This document shows positions 37,101 through 42,031 of a DNA stretch of 64,000 nt, piece by piece; the first letter of the stretch is position 1; the number at the start of each line of letters is the position of its first letter. This DNA comes from Lepus europaeus (taxonomy: Eukaryota > Chordata > Mammalia > Lagomorpha > Leporidae): the NCBI RefSeq assembly GCF_033115175.1, contig NC_084831.1, positions 14,547,138 to 14,611,137 on the forward strand, in the 5' to 3' direction. Position numbers and translations under genes: made by a program. Below the pieces are notes generated by a model. The model was not told the origin of the DNA. It ran no database searches and saw nothing but the letters and a program-made list of their open reading frames with translations.

Positions 37101-38374
37101 GCAGCTCCACTCTCAACACTCAGCTTGGGAAGCAGCAATGATGGCTCAAACAGTCAGGTCCATGAGACCTGGACTGAGTTCCCAGCTCCCACATTTGGTC
37201 TGGCTCAGCCATAGCTGTTGGGGGCATTTGGGGAGTGAACCAGTAGACTGGAGCCTTTCCGTTTTTTTTTTTCCCCCCCTTTCCAATAAATAAATACACA
37301 TAATTGGTGTCTACTAAAAAAACAAAATGTTCAAAGGAGTTTATAGGACACTTCAAATTGGAATAAAAACTTCTGCCTTTTTAAGTTGTGACCTGGCTTT
37401 ACTTTTAAAAATTTATTCATTTATTTCAAAGGCAGAATTAGAGAGGCAGAGAGAGAGAGAAAGGGAGATCTTTCATCCACTGGTTCACTCCCCAAATGGC
37501 AGCAATGGCCAGAGCTGGGCCCCATCTGAAGCCAGGAGCCAGGAGCTTCTTCCAGGTCTCCCACGTGGGTGCAGGGGCCCAAGCACTTGAGCCATACTCT
37601 ACTGCTTTCCTAAGCCACAGCAGACAGCTAGATCAGAAGTAGAGCAGTTTGGTCTCGAACCGGTGCACGTATGGGATGCTGGCACTGCAGGCGGCGGCTT
37701 TACCCGTTACTCCACAGCGCTGGCCCGACACAGCTTTACTTTACCTGGCTTTTCTTCCTCCCCTTCAGCAAGCTTGCTTTTGGGAGGAGTTTCCCGTGTA
37801 GAATTCACAGCTCGACGAATTGGCATGGTGCTATCTTCCACCTTCTAAATAAGAAAAGATATGACAATAATCAAACATGTAATTAAAAAATTTTTCTCTT
37901 TCTCAAGGGGCCTAACTGGGTGTCAAAGATGAAGAAGAATTCTTCAAGTCGACTCCAAGATCTGATGCTCATTACTTTTAACAAGTTTTTTAAGTGAAAT
38001 AGGATTTTAGGAAGTAACTCTTTAAAATATTTTTAGAAAAAATTCCAAGTGGAAACAAATAATTATACTTGATTTGGAATAAATTTAGAAGGTTGGAGGT
38101 TTTCTCAGGAATTGAGGGGAAAGGGAAGATGAAAAGAACTTTGTGTCCATTTCAGTATTTCAGATTCACAACCTAGATGCCCCAAAGCAGGGAAAGGAAC
38201 ATGTACCAAGAAAGACCCAGCAGGTCTGAAGGCAGGGATTGATCCGAGAGTGAGCTTCAAGAATGCGCCAGCCCCTACCTCACCTAACTTGTCCGCGTGG
38301 ATCAGCTGAGCTCCTACTATAAGTGGGAGTGCCTTAGGATGGACGAGTTCACCTTGAGACGTATCAGTCGCCAT
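3841..38374 (-). CDS. HP1BP3: HP1BP3, heterochromatin protein 1-binding protein 3 (12 coding exons, 557 aa)
   Basis: Known role: a nuclear linker-histone-like chromatin protein that binds nucleosomes and HP1 proteins and promotes compaction. Twelve exons on the minus strand join in a single frame: 96, 100, 154, 160, 144, 81, 155, 91, 160, 112, 126 and 295 coding bases, 1674 in all, or 557 residues plus stop. My recollection of the human length is 553. Seen in the translation: an acidic Glu/Lys-rich N-terminal third; three H15 winged-helix repeats (about 157-232, 255-330 and 337-413), each ending in a GKG(A/F)SG(T/S)F signature; the HP1-binding PQVKL at 255-259; a (DE)6 run at 433-444; and a Lys/Pro/Ala-rich tail to 557. 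The start is the ATG opening with [10 protein letters not shown], as in the family. All introns are GT-AG except intron 4, which is GC-AG. There are no frameshifts or internal stops, so the gene looks intact. Confidence 0.97.
4422..4697 (+). mobile_element. CSINE, 3'-truncated
   Basis: Head caccagcactgtggcgcag, stops in gaagacctctctctc without the A-rich tail. Lies in intron 11. Confidence 0.85.
4744..4864. mobile_element. Mariner-like MITE
   Basis: About 120 bp with terminal inverted repeats caaggtacttcaaaaagttc and gaactttttgaagcaccttg. Related copies at 42032 and 47895. Family assignment inferred from the inverted ends. Confidence 0.6.
4934..5059 (-). CDS. HP1BP3: HP1BP3 coding exon 11 (residues 418-460; acidic run)
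   Basis: Translation [15 protein letters not shown], then (DE)6, [16 protein letters not shown]. Acceptor tcttag, donor AGGAG|gtgtgc, weak beyond +1/+2. The DE run is coded by a near-perfect GATGAA repeat at 4981-5016. Confidence 0.95.
4981..5016. repeat. Coding hexamer repeat (GATGAA)n
   Basis: Plus strand reads atcttc six times with two synonymous changes. Encodes (DE)6 in exon 11. Confidence 0.9.
5210..5458 (-). mobile_element. CSINE, left part, split by a younger CSINE
   Basis: T-run and tatttatttatttgacaggc head, older diverged body. The last part appears to resume at about 5785-5845 after the nested element. Confidence 0.8.
5459..5784 (+). mobile_element. CSINE nested in an antisense CSINE
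   Basis: Head gggggccggcgccgtggctc, tail ctctcaaacaagtaaaaaac. Interrupts the minus-strand copy. Confidence 0.88.
5785..5850 (-). mobile_element. CSINE, right remnant of the split copy
   Basis: gatgctggcagcctaagcag and tggcttcacctgtgcaccac match the tRNA-like end of an antisense CSINE. Confidence 0.6.
6121..6202. mobile_element. Possible MITE fragment
   Basis: gtgaactttttgaagaac resembles the terminal repeat of the mariner-like MITEs, with ttcacaaactg opposite. Weak match. Confidence 0.35.
6239..6541 (-). mobile_element. CSINE
   Basis: T15 run, aaagatttgttttacttatatgaaag, to ctgctgcgccaccattctgg. Confidence 0.88.
6542..7385. other. Intron 10 unique sequence
   Basis: No recognised gene or repeat. 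Between exons 10 and 11 of HP1BP3. Confidence 0.5.
7386..7687 (+). mobile_element. CSINE whose tail is split by a younger CSINE
   Basis: Head ggggctggcattgtgctg. The tail caaataaataatctt is duplicated on the far side of the nested element. Confidence 0.9.
7688..8030 (-). mobile_element. Young CSINE nested in the tail of another, 16-bp TSD
   Basis: gataggcagagtggatagtg type with gttagagcc-type head end ccacagcgccggcc. TSD tcaaataaataatctt at 7672-7687 and 8031-8046. Confidence 0.93.
8047..8090. repeat. (AAAC)n microsatellite
   Basis: Grown from the poly-A tail of the split SINE, 16 bp from the exon 10 donor. Confidence 0.9.
8106..8217 (-). CDS. HP1BP3: HP1BP3 coding exon 10 (residues 381-418; end of H15 domain 3)
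   Basis: Completes Met, then [36 protein letters not shown]. Acceptor gttcag, donor CCGAG|gtaagc. This third repeat has Phe in the wing (GKGFSG), where repeats 1 and 2 have Ala. Confidence 0.95.
8410..8520 (-). mobile_element. MIR fragment
   Basis: Resembles the MIR core: atttcacagataagcgaaca, then cagagtgcttccttgacttc. Confidence 0.55.
8521..9846. other. Intron 9 unique sequence
   Basis: About 1.3 kb with no recognised gene or repeat. A more G/C-rich patch at 9310-9600 has no clear feature. Confidence 0.5.
9847..10006 (-). CDS. HP1BP3: HP1BP3 coding exon 9 (residues 328-381; H15 domain 3 start)
   Basis: Translation [20 protein letters not shown] through [15 protein letters not shown]. Acceptor aacag, donor CAAA|gtaaga. 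The Met codon is split with exon 10. Confidence 0.95.
10007..10539. other. Intron 8 unique sequence
   Basis: Nothing recognised. Confidence 0.4.
10540..11030 (+). mobile_element. hAT-type DNA transposon remnant
   Basis: ggttctgaaagggtaggtca, agaccctttcaatggatctg and aaaactattttcataataaa are typical of ancient mammalian hAT elements. Further on, a decayed stretch near 10900-11000 (gcacctgctacatgcggagg) resembles the transposase region. Non-coding now. Confidence 0.55.
11113..11372 (+). mobile_element. Young CSINE, left part, split by another young CSINE
   Basis: Head ggggccggcactgtggctca. Resumes at 11708-11778 with gaaaacctttctctctgtct and tail ctgcctgtcaaaaatt. Confidence 0.92.
11373..11707 (-). 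mobile_element. Young CSINE nested in a young CSINE
   Basis: T22, gacaggcagagtggacagtg, to gagccacggcgccggc. TSD ggaaaaccttt on both sides. Confidence 0.93.
11708..11778 (+). mobile_element. Young CSINE, right part of the split copy
   Basis: Continuation and A-rich tail of the element begun at 11113. Confidence 0.9.
11799..12115 (+). mobile_element. CSINE
   Basis: Head ggtgctggcacttgtggc, tail ctctcaaataagtaataaat. Confidence 0.9.
12118..12197 (+). mobile_element. CSINE, left part, split
   Basis: Begins in the tRNA-like head and stops at cccagctgcgcaactt, the TSD of the nested element. Confidence 0.85.
12198..12537 (-). mobile_element. CSINE nested in a CSINE, 16-bp TSD
   Basis: atttatttatttgacaggta to cacggtgccggcgccggca. 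TSD 12182-12197 and 12538-12553, identical. Confidence 0.93.
12538..12735 (+). mobile_element. CSINE, right part of the split copy
   Basis: Resumes at the second TSD copy, tail cctctcaaataaaataaat. Confidence 0.88.
12840..13115 (+). mobile_element. CSINE, old
   Basis: Diverged: gggtgttggctgggatgcc, tail ctgccttttaaataaactaa. Confidence 0.75.
13122..13405 (+). mobile_element. CSINE, old
   Basis: Head ggtgtgggcatgtagctt, B-box-like ggttcaaatcc retained, degenerate tail. Confidence 0.7.
13420..13733 (-). mobile_element. CSINE
   Basis: agattttatttatttatttg to gccacagcactggcccc. Confidence 0.88.
13740..13892 (-). mobile_element. CSINE, internally deleted
   Basis: Both ends present (aaagatttatttatttacaa and caacagtgccagcccc), with about half of the body missing. 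Confidence 0.85.
14202..14542 (-). mobile_element. Young CSINE in L1M, with TSD
   Basis: gacaggtagagtggagagtg to gccgcggcgccggct. TSD agtcacgtgaaatt (14188-14201) and agtcatgtgaaatt (14545-14558), one difference. Confidence 0.92.
14578..14885 (+). mobile_element. CSINE, old, in L1M
   Basis: Head gaggtttggcacagtggc, tail ctttcaagtagaataaaaat. Confidence 0.78.
15379..15821. other. Intron 8 unique sequence
   Basis: A/T-rich, with a T run near 15630. Nothing else recognised. Confidence 0.4.
15822..15912 (-). CDS. HP1BP3: HP1BP3 coding exon 8 (residues 297-327; end of H15 domain 2)
   Basis: Completes the split Arg, then [19 protein letters not shown] and [11 protein letters not shown]. Acceptor ctgcag, donor CAG|gtcaga. 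Flanked by the two longest introns downstream of exon 7. Confidence 0.95.
15913..16600. other. Intron 7 unique sequence
   Basis: Nothing recognised apart from a weak MITE-end-like aaatttttgaaacacctt at 16466. Confidence 0.4.
16610..16815 (-). mobile_element. MIR
   Basis: gacattgttctaaagtgctt, gagacacaaagaggtacaga, accaggatctaaac and ctcttaatggcaatgct follow the MIR order on the minus strand. Confidence 0.75.
16847..17139 (-). mobile_element. CSINE with 16-bp TSD
   Basis: Identical cacaaactcaattctt at 16831-16846 and 17140-17155. Confidence 0.92.
17228..17545 (-). mobile_element. CSINE
   Basis: tatttattatttacttgaaa to accacaacacacgcccc. Confidence 0.85.
17646..17946 (-). mobile_element. CSINE
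   Basis: atttattcatttatttgaaa to ctgcaggcggcggcccc. Near-identical flanks caggaatctgat and caggaatttgat. Confidence 0.88.
18011..18312 (+). mobile_element. CSINE
   Basis: Head ggggctagtgctgtgg, tail ctttcaaataaacaaatg. Confidence 0.88.
18326..18655 (+). mobile_element. CSINE
   Basis: Head gggccagagctgtggtat, tail ctctcaaataaataagtaaa. Confidence 0.9.
18657..18678 (+). mobile_element. CSINE head fragment
   Basis: Only ggggccggcactgtggctca remains. The rest is absent. Confidence 0.6.
18820..18941 (-). mobile_element. CSINE, 5'-truncated
   Basis: T-run and aaagatttatttatttgaaa, ends at ccccaaatggctgcaatgg. Confidence 0.85.
18997..19290 (+). mobile_element. CSINE, old
   Basis: Head ggggcaggtgttgtggtac. 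Degenerate tail, followed by a G run at 19305-19314. Confidence 0.75.
19499..19835 (-). mobile_element. Young CSINE
   Basis: gacaggcagagtggacagtg to gctgcagcgccggcc. TSD tgaactttc on both sides. Confidence 0.92.
20057..20145 (+). mobile_element. CSINE, heavily deleted
   Basis: A short head (ggggcagatgtttagcc) joined straight to tail (cctctcaaatagataaat). Confidence 0.6.
20320..20590 (-). mobile_element. CSINE, old
   Basis: tttttgagacaggtagagag and the gaagccagg-type body in diverged form. Confidence 0.65.
20594..20805 (-). mobile_element. CSINE, left part, split
   Basis: tatttacttatgtgagaggt to agggagctggattggaa. Continues at 21119-21213. Confidence 0.88.
20806..21118 (+). mobile_element. 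CSINE nested in an antisense CSINE
   Basis: Head ggggccagtgctgtggcac, tail ctttcaaataaataaaataa and an A18 run. Confidence 0.9.
21119..21213 (-). mobile_element. CSINE, right part of the split copy
   Basis: gggacatgaaccgatacc to atgccatagcaccagcccc. Confidence 0.85.
21214..21624. other. Intron 7 unique sequence
   Basis: Holds a short local repeat: gtcacatgtacacatttaaa at 21426 and again at 21553. Confidence 0.5.
21625..21860 (+). mobile_element. CSINE, old, 5'-truncated
   Basis: gaccctttctgctc-like body, gagacccagattgagttctc, tail atttcaaataagtt. Confidence 0.7.
21893..22096 (+). mobile_element. CSINE, old, 3'-truncated
   Basis: Head caggtaggcatttggcaca, joined directly to the next SINE. 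Confidence 0.7.
22097..22332 (+). mobile_element. CSINE, 5'-truncated
   Basis: Starts at gagtcccggctgctccac, tail gcctttcaaataaaatgaag. Confidence 0.85.
22430..22760 (-). mobile_element. CSINE
   Basis: aagatttatttatttatttg to gccacagcgctgtccct. Flanks gttaactttttttt and gtaacttttttt suggest a TSD. Confidence 0.9.
22787..23086 (+). mobile_element. Young CSINE
   Basis: Head ggctggtgccgcggttcaat, tail ctaactgcctgtcaaaaaaa. Its 3' flank was later hit by a second SINE. Confidence 0.92.
23098..23448 (+). mobile_element. Young CSINE, slightly 5'-truncated, in the same target site
   Basis: Starts at ggctaatcctccgccttg. TSD acccaaatgaa at 23087-23097 and 23449-23459. Tail of AAAT repeats. Confidence 0.92.
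23689..23744 (+). mobile_element. CSINE, left part, split
   Basis: Head gggccaggtgtttggtcc, broken at tggttccagcttct. Confidence 0.8.
23745..23878 (-). mobile_element. Young CSINE, 5'-truncated, with 14-bp TSD
   Basis: gacaggcagagtggatagtg to gatccgaagccaggagcca, then lost. TSD tggttccagcttct at 23731-23744 and 23879-23892. Confidence 0.92.
23879..24092 (+). mobile_element. CSINE, right part of the split copy
   Basis: Resumes in ccagcttctgactctggc, tail ctctctaaataagtaaac. Confidence 0.78.
24319..24473 (-). CDS. HP1BP3: HP1BP3 coding exon 7 (residues 246-297; HP1-binding motif and H15 domain 2 start)
   Basis: Begins [21 protein letters not shown] (255-259) is the PxVxL-type motif known to contact HP1 chromoshadow domains. 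Continues [19 protein letters not shown]. Acceptor tttcag, donor CAG|gtagga. Confidence 0.95.
24474..24985. other. Intron 6 unique sequence
   Basis: Nothing recognised. Confidence 0.4.
24986..25135 (+). mobile_element. MIR
   Basis: tttgcatcctggctactaca, then tagcgccagacacacagtaa and cactcagtaaacattgctat match the MIR 3' half. Confidence 0.65.
25179..25259 (-). CDS. HP1BP3: HP1BP3 coding exon 6 (residues 219-245; end of H15 domain 1)
   Basis: 27 codons, [13 protein letters not shown] then a basic linker [14 protein letters not shown]. Acceptor ctgtag, donor AAG|gtaaga. The GKGASGSF motif is the wing of the H15 fold. Confidence 0.95.
25313..25637 (-). mobile_element. CSINE
   Basis: aaaagacttatttatttgaa to accacactatcaggcccc, 54 bp from the exon 6 acceptor. 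Confidence 0.88.
25646..25974 (-). mobile_element. CSINE
   Basis: ttgataggtggagttatag to gccacggcgccggccaa. Flanks ccccagtattt on both sides. Confidence 0.9.
26060..26190 (+). mobile_element. MIR fragment
   Basis: gatgaggagtcagaagactt and ggataactcagtgaactcta follow the MIR 5' half. Confidence 0.55.
26283..26575 (+). mobile_element. CSINE, old
   Basis: agcacgtggtgcagttctg, tail acctttcaaataaaacagtg. Confidence 0.78.
26757..27075 (-). mobile_element. CSINE
   Basis: aagatttattttatttattt to gccacagcgtcagcccc. Flanks accataactt on both sides. Confidence 0.9.
27177..27521 (-). mobile_element. CSINE
   Basis: aaaagatttacttgaaagag to ccacagagcaggcccc. Confidence 0.88.
27522..28623. other. Intron 5 unique sequence
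   Basis: About 1.1 kb. A possible MIR/L2 end at 27775-27840 (cctaagcacctggcagacac). Otherwise nothing recognised. Confidence 0.4.
28624..28767 (-). CDS. HP1BP3: HP1BP3 coding exon 5 (residues 171-218; H15 domain 1 core)
   Basis: 48 codons, [17 protein letters not shown] ... [12 protein letters not shown], phase 0 at both ends. Acceptor ttctag, donor CAG|gtatta (weak after +3). Supplies the recognition helix region of the first linker-histone fold. Confidence 0.95.
28768..29812 (-). other. HP1BP3: HP1BP3 intron 4, a GC-AG intron
   Basis: Donor AAG|gcaagt at 29812-29807 and acceptor ttctag at 28773-28768, 1045 bases. SINE-free, and contains the 5S pseudogene. Confidence 0.85.
29242..29323 (-). 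pseudogene. 5S rRNA pseudogene, 3'-truncated
   Basis: Reverse complement begins GTCTACGTCTGTGGCCACAC and continues CCACTCTGAATGCTCC, then GTCTCGTCTAATCTCAGAAG and CTAAGCAGTGTTGGGCCTGG, ending TTAGCG. This follows 5S rRNA through the first 80 or so bases, including the A-box region, with a small insertion near the start and point changes. The last third is missing, so it cannot be functional. Confidence 0.88.
29813..29972 (-). CDS. HP1BP3: HP1BP3 coding exon 4 (residues 117-170; start of H15 domain 1)
   Basis: Acceptor ttaaag, translation [19 protein letters not shown] ... [10 protein letters not shown]. It ends AAG directly before gcaagt, so the donor is GC rather than GT. The next exon continues ACFQKSG in phase 0, which fixes the boundary. 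Reading on past the boundary gives ASFLFQ, unlike the family. Confidence 0.95.
30026..30350 (-). mobile_element. MER2 (Tigger/pogo-type) non-autonomous DNA transposon
   Basis: cagttggccctctgtatcca at one end and a complementary gaggatactgagggataact at the other. The interior (cattattctctaaacaatac, cattttatataagggatttt) matches MER2. Flanking TA on both sides. Confidence 0.85.
30561..30879 (-). mobile_element. CSINE
   Basis: aagatttatttatttgaaag to actgtgccacatcaaccta. Confidence 0.85.
30890..31125 (-). mobile_element. CSINE, old, truncated
   Basis: ttgttttcatctaaatgtaa, body gggctgggccaggctgaagc. Tail end only. Confidence 0.75.
31140..31300 (+). mobile_element. MIR
   Basis: ctctggagccagaaaactag, gtttgagtttcaacactt and agtgtaaaacagtcataacg follow MIR. 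Confidence 0.65.
31443..31785 (+). mobile_element. CSINE, old, with (GA)n-rich end
   Basis: gggtgagtgcttagcctcgc, body acctggattgaattccctgg, tail ctctgcctctcaaaaagag. Confidence 0.72.
31786..32465. other. Intron 3 unique sequence
   Basis: A/T-rich. Nothing recognised. Confidence 0.4.
32466..32619 (-). CDS. HP1BP3: HP1BP3 coding exon 3 (about residues 66-117)
   Basis: Acceptor ttttag, translation [18 protein letters not shown] through to [11 protein letters not shown], donor GGA|gtaagg. This is the acidic, Glu/Lys-rich, probably disordered segment before the first globular domain. The split Asp codon is completed by exon 4. Confidence 0.95.
32620..33370. other. Intron 2 unique sequence
   Basis: A/T-rich. 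Nothing recognised. Confidence 0.4.
33371..33601 (-). mobile_element. CSINE, old, partly deleted
   Basis: gaagtcagaagctccatctg to acacaactcccgcccc. Confidence 0.7.
33948..34216 (+). mobile_element. CSINE, old
   Basis: tgcctagtggttaagacact, tail accttcaaataaagtaattt. Confidence 0.72.
34310..34628 (+). mobile_element. CSINE
   Basis: tagggacagtattgtggcac, tail cctttcaaataaatcaatac. Confidence 0.85.
34630..34886 (+). mobile_element. CSINE, old
   Basis: ggggggcacttggcccactg, tail acctctcaaatgaa. Confidence 0.75.
34887..35105 (-). mobile_element. CSINE, internally deleted
   Basis: gtatttatctgaaaggcaga to ttacaccaacatgcccc. Jumps from the ggttcacc region to tctgccgctttcccagg. Confidence 0.82.
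35106..35351. other. Intron 2 unique sequence
   Basis: Short A/T-rich gap. Nothing clear. Confidence 0.3.
35367..35708 (-). mobile_element. Young CSINE with 15-bp TSD
   Basis: acaggcagagtggacagtga to gccgcagcgccg. TSD gcaaatatacaactt at 35352-35366 and 35709-35723. Confidence 0.93.
35724..36423. other. Intron 2 unique sequence
   Basis: Nothing recognised. Confidence 0.4.
36438..36769 (-). mobile_element. CSINE with 14-bp TSD
   Basis: agattttatttatttatttg to accatggcgccggacc. TSD ccatggtccatctt at 36424-36437 and 36770-36783. Confidence 0.92.
37018..37308 (+). mobile_element. CSINE, old
   Basis: gtgccagtttggcctaggag, tail cctttccaataaataaatac. Confidence 0.75.
37406..37732 (-). mobile_element. 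CSINE abutting the exon 2 splice donor
   Basis: atttattcatttatttcaaa to ctccacagcgctggcccga. TSD gctttacttt at 37396-37405 and 37733-37742. The right copy occupies intron positions +3 to +12. Confidence 0.88.
37745..37844 (-). CDS. HP1BP3: HP1BP3 coding exon 2 (residues 33-65, ends phase 1)
   Basis: Acceptor ttatttag, first codons [11 protein letters not shown], ends EEEKP plus one base at CCAG|gtaaag. A SINE target-site duplication overlaps the donor from intron position +3. Confidence 0.95.
38279..38374 (-). CDS. HP1BP3: HP1BP3 coding exon 1 (residues 1-32)
   Basis: Starts at ATG 38374 ([10 protein letters not shown]) and ends LIHADKLGE at a GAG|gtaggg donor, phase 0. Upstream bases 38375-38386 look like the short 5' UTR part of this exon. 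The candidate acceptor (cctag at 38387-38391) has a poor pyrimidine tract. Confidence 0.95.
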
Positions 38375-38389
38375 TTAAAATAATTTCTA

Positions 38390-39578
38390 GGCCCGAGTAC
38401 AGGTTACACTCTGAAGCCTCTGCTGTTAACCACAAGGATTTTTCCTAATGGTTTCAGTGTGGTGAAGAGTCAACCTAAAGCACAGAAAAGACCTGGTGTG
38501 AAGATTAACAGGAACAAAACTACACTAAAACGTCTACATTCAATATACATCCAAAGGGGGGGATAACTATAAAACTTATAGTTAAGTGACAGATGACTTA
38601 GTTATTATTCCAAAAGATAAAACCACTATCAAAATAGGGACTATGTAAAGCAGCAACTAAGACAAACGCGTAAGCCACAGCAGCGGTTGCAGCTTCCACA
38701 TGAACAAAGGCAACAAGGACACGAGCGCTCGGAACGAACCTGACCCCACCACCTCCTCCTACCACCAGGAACGTAGAAAGACAGAATAATGTTAAAGAAT
38801 GAGTTAGTCCAATGATTAGTCAGAGATCAATTTACTAAAGAGAGAAGGCTTCTGTTATTACTGTTCTCAAAGGGGTCAGGAAAATTGTTATCTTAACTCT
38901 GAGAATTTTTTCTTCTCTATTAAGGAAAAACATAGACAAAAATATACTGCTGAAGAACATGAAATTCTAAGAGCCTGCAGACCTAGAGAAGTAAACTTAG
39001 ACTACCACCTACTAAAATAGAATTAAGCTTCAAAGAACTTATGTCAGATTCTTAATATAAGCAAAAATAGTACATAAGAACATAAATATTTGAAGATAAA
39101 ATCCTTGTAAGTCACTCAAATTACTCTGATCATTAAATACTTCCTCCTCACACACAAAAAATTTATCTGGAAAGCAATACTACTTTATAGTAAAAATGCC
39201 TCAATATAATAAAATGATCATTTATGTGTTTAGATATCTATGCTAAATAACAAAGTTGGAAAATGACATACTAGTCATTCAATTCCTTTAAGCTCAAACC
39301 CTAAGAGTTTAAGAGCTCTCAACTTCTCAGGTTAATAGTTCCAAATGACAACAACTAGGACAGTATCAAAAAAATTCATAGAGAATGCTATCATATTTCC
39401 ACCAAAAATCTTTTTATGGACACCAAGTACAATTCCAGACTTAAGAGTTAAGATTGTATAGCCCACCGAAATTTATTATCAACAGGGAATTAGGAAGTCA
39501 TGAACATTTAAAATGAACTATTTAAAAAATGTGAAAGGGTCATGTAGCACATGACTTCAAGAAACTGTAAGACACAGA
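38390..39578. other. 5' UTR intron unique sequence
   Basis: A/T-rich. Nothing recognised. Confidence 0.4.
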
Positions 39579-39882
39579 GGCCAGCGTTGTGGACCAGCAG
39601 GTAAGGCTCAGCCCGTGACACTGACACCACACAAGGGCCTACATCCCTGCTGCTCCACTTCTGAACCAGCTCCCTGCTAATGCACCTGAGAGCAGCAGAT
39701 GTGCCAGGTACTTGGGCCCCTGCCACGCATGTGGAAGACCTTCACGGAGTCCCAGGCTTCTGATTTCGTCCTGGCCCAGCCCCAGCTGTTGCAGCCATTT
39801 GGGGAGTGAAATAGCAGATGGAAGATATCTCGTCTCTCCCTCTCTAATTCTGCCTTTAAAAAAATATAAATCTTTAAAACAA
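39579..39882 (+). mobile_element. CSINE
   Basis: gaggccagcgttgtggacca, degenerate tail gcctttaaaaaaatataaat. Confidence 0.83.
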
Positions 39883-39900
39883 TTGCATAATATAGAAATG

Positions 39901-40270
39901 AGGGGCTGGCATTGTAGTGCAGTGGGTAAATCCGCTGCCTGTGATGTCGGCATCCCATATGGGCGCCAGTTTGTGTTCTGGCTCCTGCACTTGTGATCCA
40001 GTTTCCTGCTAATGGCCTGGGAAAAGCAGCAGAAGATGGCCTAAGTGCTTGGGAACCCTGCTACCCCTCCAGAGAGACCCAGAAGAAACTCCAGGCTCCT
40101 GGCTTCAGGCTGGTCCAGCCCTGGCCATTGCAGTCACCTGAGAAATGAACCAGCAGATGGAAGATGTTTTCTCTCTCTCAGCAAATGGAAGATCTCTCTT
40201 TGTCTTTCCCTCTCACTCTGTAACTCAAATAAAAATAAATAAATCTTAAAAAAAAAAAAAAAAAAAAAGA
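39901..40270 (+). mobile_element. CSINE with duplicated tail segment
   Basis: Head aggggctggcattgtagtgc. The gcagatggaagat/ctctctct unit occurs twice before the A20 tail. Confidence 0.88.
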
Positions 40271-40647
40271 AAGAAACGAAAACAGCTGGTTTATGATCTG
40301 GGAAGCCAAGTTGATCTAACAGTATTATTTAGGTTTGTGAAAACTAAAAGTCCATCTTGGGATAATCTGAATACATAAACCTGCTTATTCATTCAACAAG
40401 GACTTATAGAGTAACGTTCTTCTTGATAGTTAAAAAAATCCTAGCAAATCTGATTTTTTTACATGCAAACACTATACAGAAGTAAAATACCACAATAAAG
40501 TTAAGTGACACCACTAATGAATTCATTAGATAAATTCATGTTTACTAATTCATGGTAACACTATCTAGGTTGAAAATGCTACCAGTACCACCCACAAAAT
40601 CTCAATCAAAATATCTTAAAAAAAAAAAAAAAAAAAAAACACTTTCA
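40271..40647. other. Unique sequence with A run
   Basis: A run at 40618-40639. Possible reverse L2 end near 40390 (ttattcattcaacaaggact). Confidence 0.35.
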
Positions 40648-40938
40648 CAGAAATGGATGTTGTGGCACAACAGGCTGAACTGTAACTCAGGACGGTTCAA
40701 GTCCTGCTACTTCGTTTTCAGCCTAGGTCCTTGCTAATGCTTCTGGAAAGCAGCAAAATGAGGCTCAAGGACTTGAGTCCCTGACACCCATGTGGGAGCT
40801 GGGATGCAGCTACTGGCTCCAGGCTTAGACCTGGCCCAGCCCAGCTGCTGAAGCTATCTGGGGAGTGAACTCGCAGATGGAGGATCTGTTCCTCCTTCTC
40901 AGTCACTCTTTCAAATATATAAATCTTAAATATTAAAA
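40648..40938 (+). mobile_element. CSINE, old
   Basis: gaaatggatgttgtggcaca, tail ctttcaaatatataaatctt. Confidence 0.78.
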
Positions 40939-40941
40939 AAA

Positions 40942-41252
40942 AGTAGCCGATACTGTGGGGTACCGGGTAAAGTGGGCGCCAGTTCAAGTCCTGGCTGCTC
41001 TACTTCCAATCCAGCTCTCTGCTGTGGCCTGGGAAAGCAGCAGAAGTTGGCCCAAGTCCTTGGGCCCCTTGCACCCACGTGGGAGACCTGGAAGAAGCTC
41101 CAAGCTCCAAGCTCCTGGCTCCTGGCTTCGGATCAGTGCAGCTCGGGCAGTTGCAGCCAACTGGGAGTGAACCAGCGGATGGATGACCTCTCTCTCTGCC
41201 TAGGCCTCTCTGTAACTCTTTCAAGTAAGTAAAAAGAATCTTAAAAAACAAA
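40942..41252 (+). mobile_element. CSINE
   Basis: agtagccgatactgtggggt, tail ctttcaagtaagtaaaaaga. Confidence 0.85.
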
Positions 41253-41850
41253 CAAAACACAGCAGATCAATAGGTTCATGGTCCATAAAGATACCAGACT
41301 TACTTAAGAACAATATAGTTTAAATTAGACCTCATAAAAAGTGTGCTCAGGGTGGAGTAACTTGGTTTGCCAATTTTCCTGGCTGCATCCACCAAAAACA
41401 AAAACCACTCACAACACCTGTTTCTGCTCCCTCTGAATCAGTCCTTACCCCACTAACCTCACTGTCCACTTCTCCATCCATCGCTTCTCTTGGCTCCACA
41501 CACACACTCCTTGACCCTTCCAAAGTGCTCTCATCCTTGTCTCCAGGGGCCTGCACTCACTGTTCTCTTAAGCCAGAACCCTTTTTTCCCTGGAGCCCTC
41601 ACTGGCTTCCCCCTGGGGAAGACTATCCATCTGTAGGTTTCTTAGGTGGGGAATGCCACCCTGCAGGCCCTGAGAGGTCGCAAAACCATGTGGTCTGCCT
41701 CCACCAAGGCAACCATCCACAGCAGGCTGGCTGTCAAGCTGATAAGTCTGCATGGCTGCAAATGCTCTGATAAATATCCAACAAGGCCCTTGGCCAAAAA
41801 AAAAGTTGCCCACCTGTGCTTAGCACTTACCACCACCTGAACTTCAATAT
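41253..41850. other. 5' UTR intron, unassigned
   Basis: No recognised gene. Pyrimidine-rich 41460-41640 could be an extension of the L2 below, but I cannot show it. Confidence 0.35.
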
Positions 41851-41998
41851 ACACGTGTTTGTTTACTGTGTCTCTCCCAGTGAAACGTAAACACTCTAAG
41901 GAACGGGACTTTAATCCACAGTTCCACTCAGAACAGTGTGGAACACACAGTGGGTGCAAGACAAGTATTTATGGAAAACAAAGCTGAATGAACACTAA
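41851..41998 (+). mobile_element. L2 3' end
   Basis: tttgtttactgtgtctctcc, cagaacagtgtggaacacac, agtatttatggaaaac, gctgaatgaac follow the usual L2 3' sequence. Confidence 0.6.
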
Positions 41999-42031
41999 CA
42001 TCTCGTAGTATGTCCTACTGATGCAGCCTGA

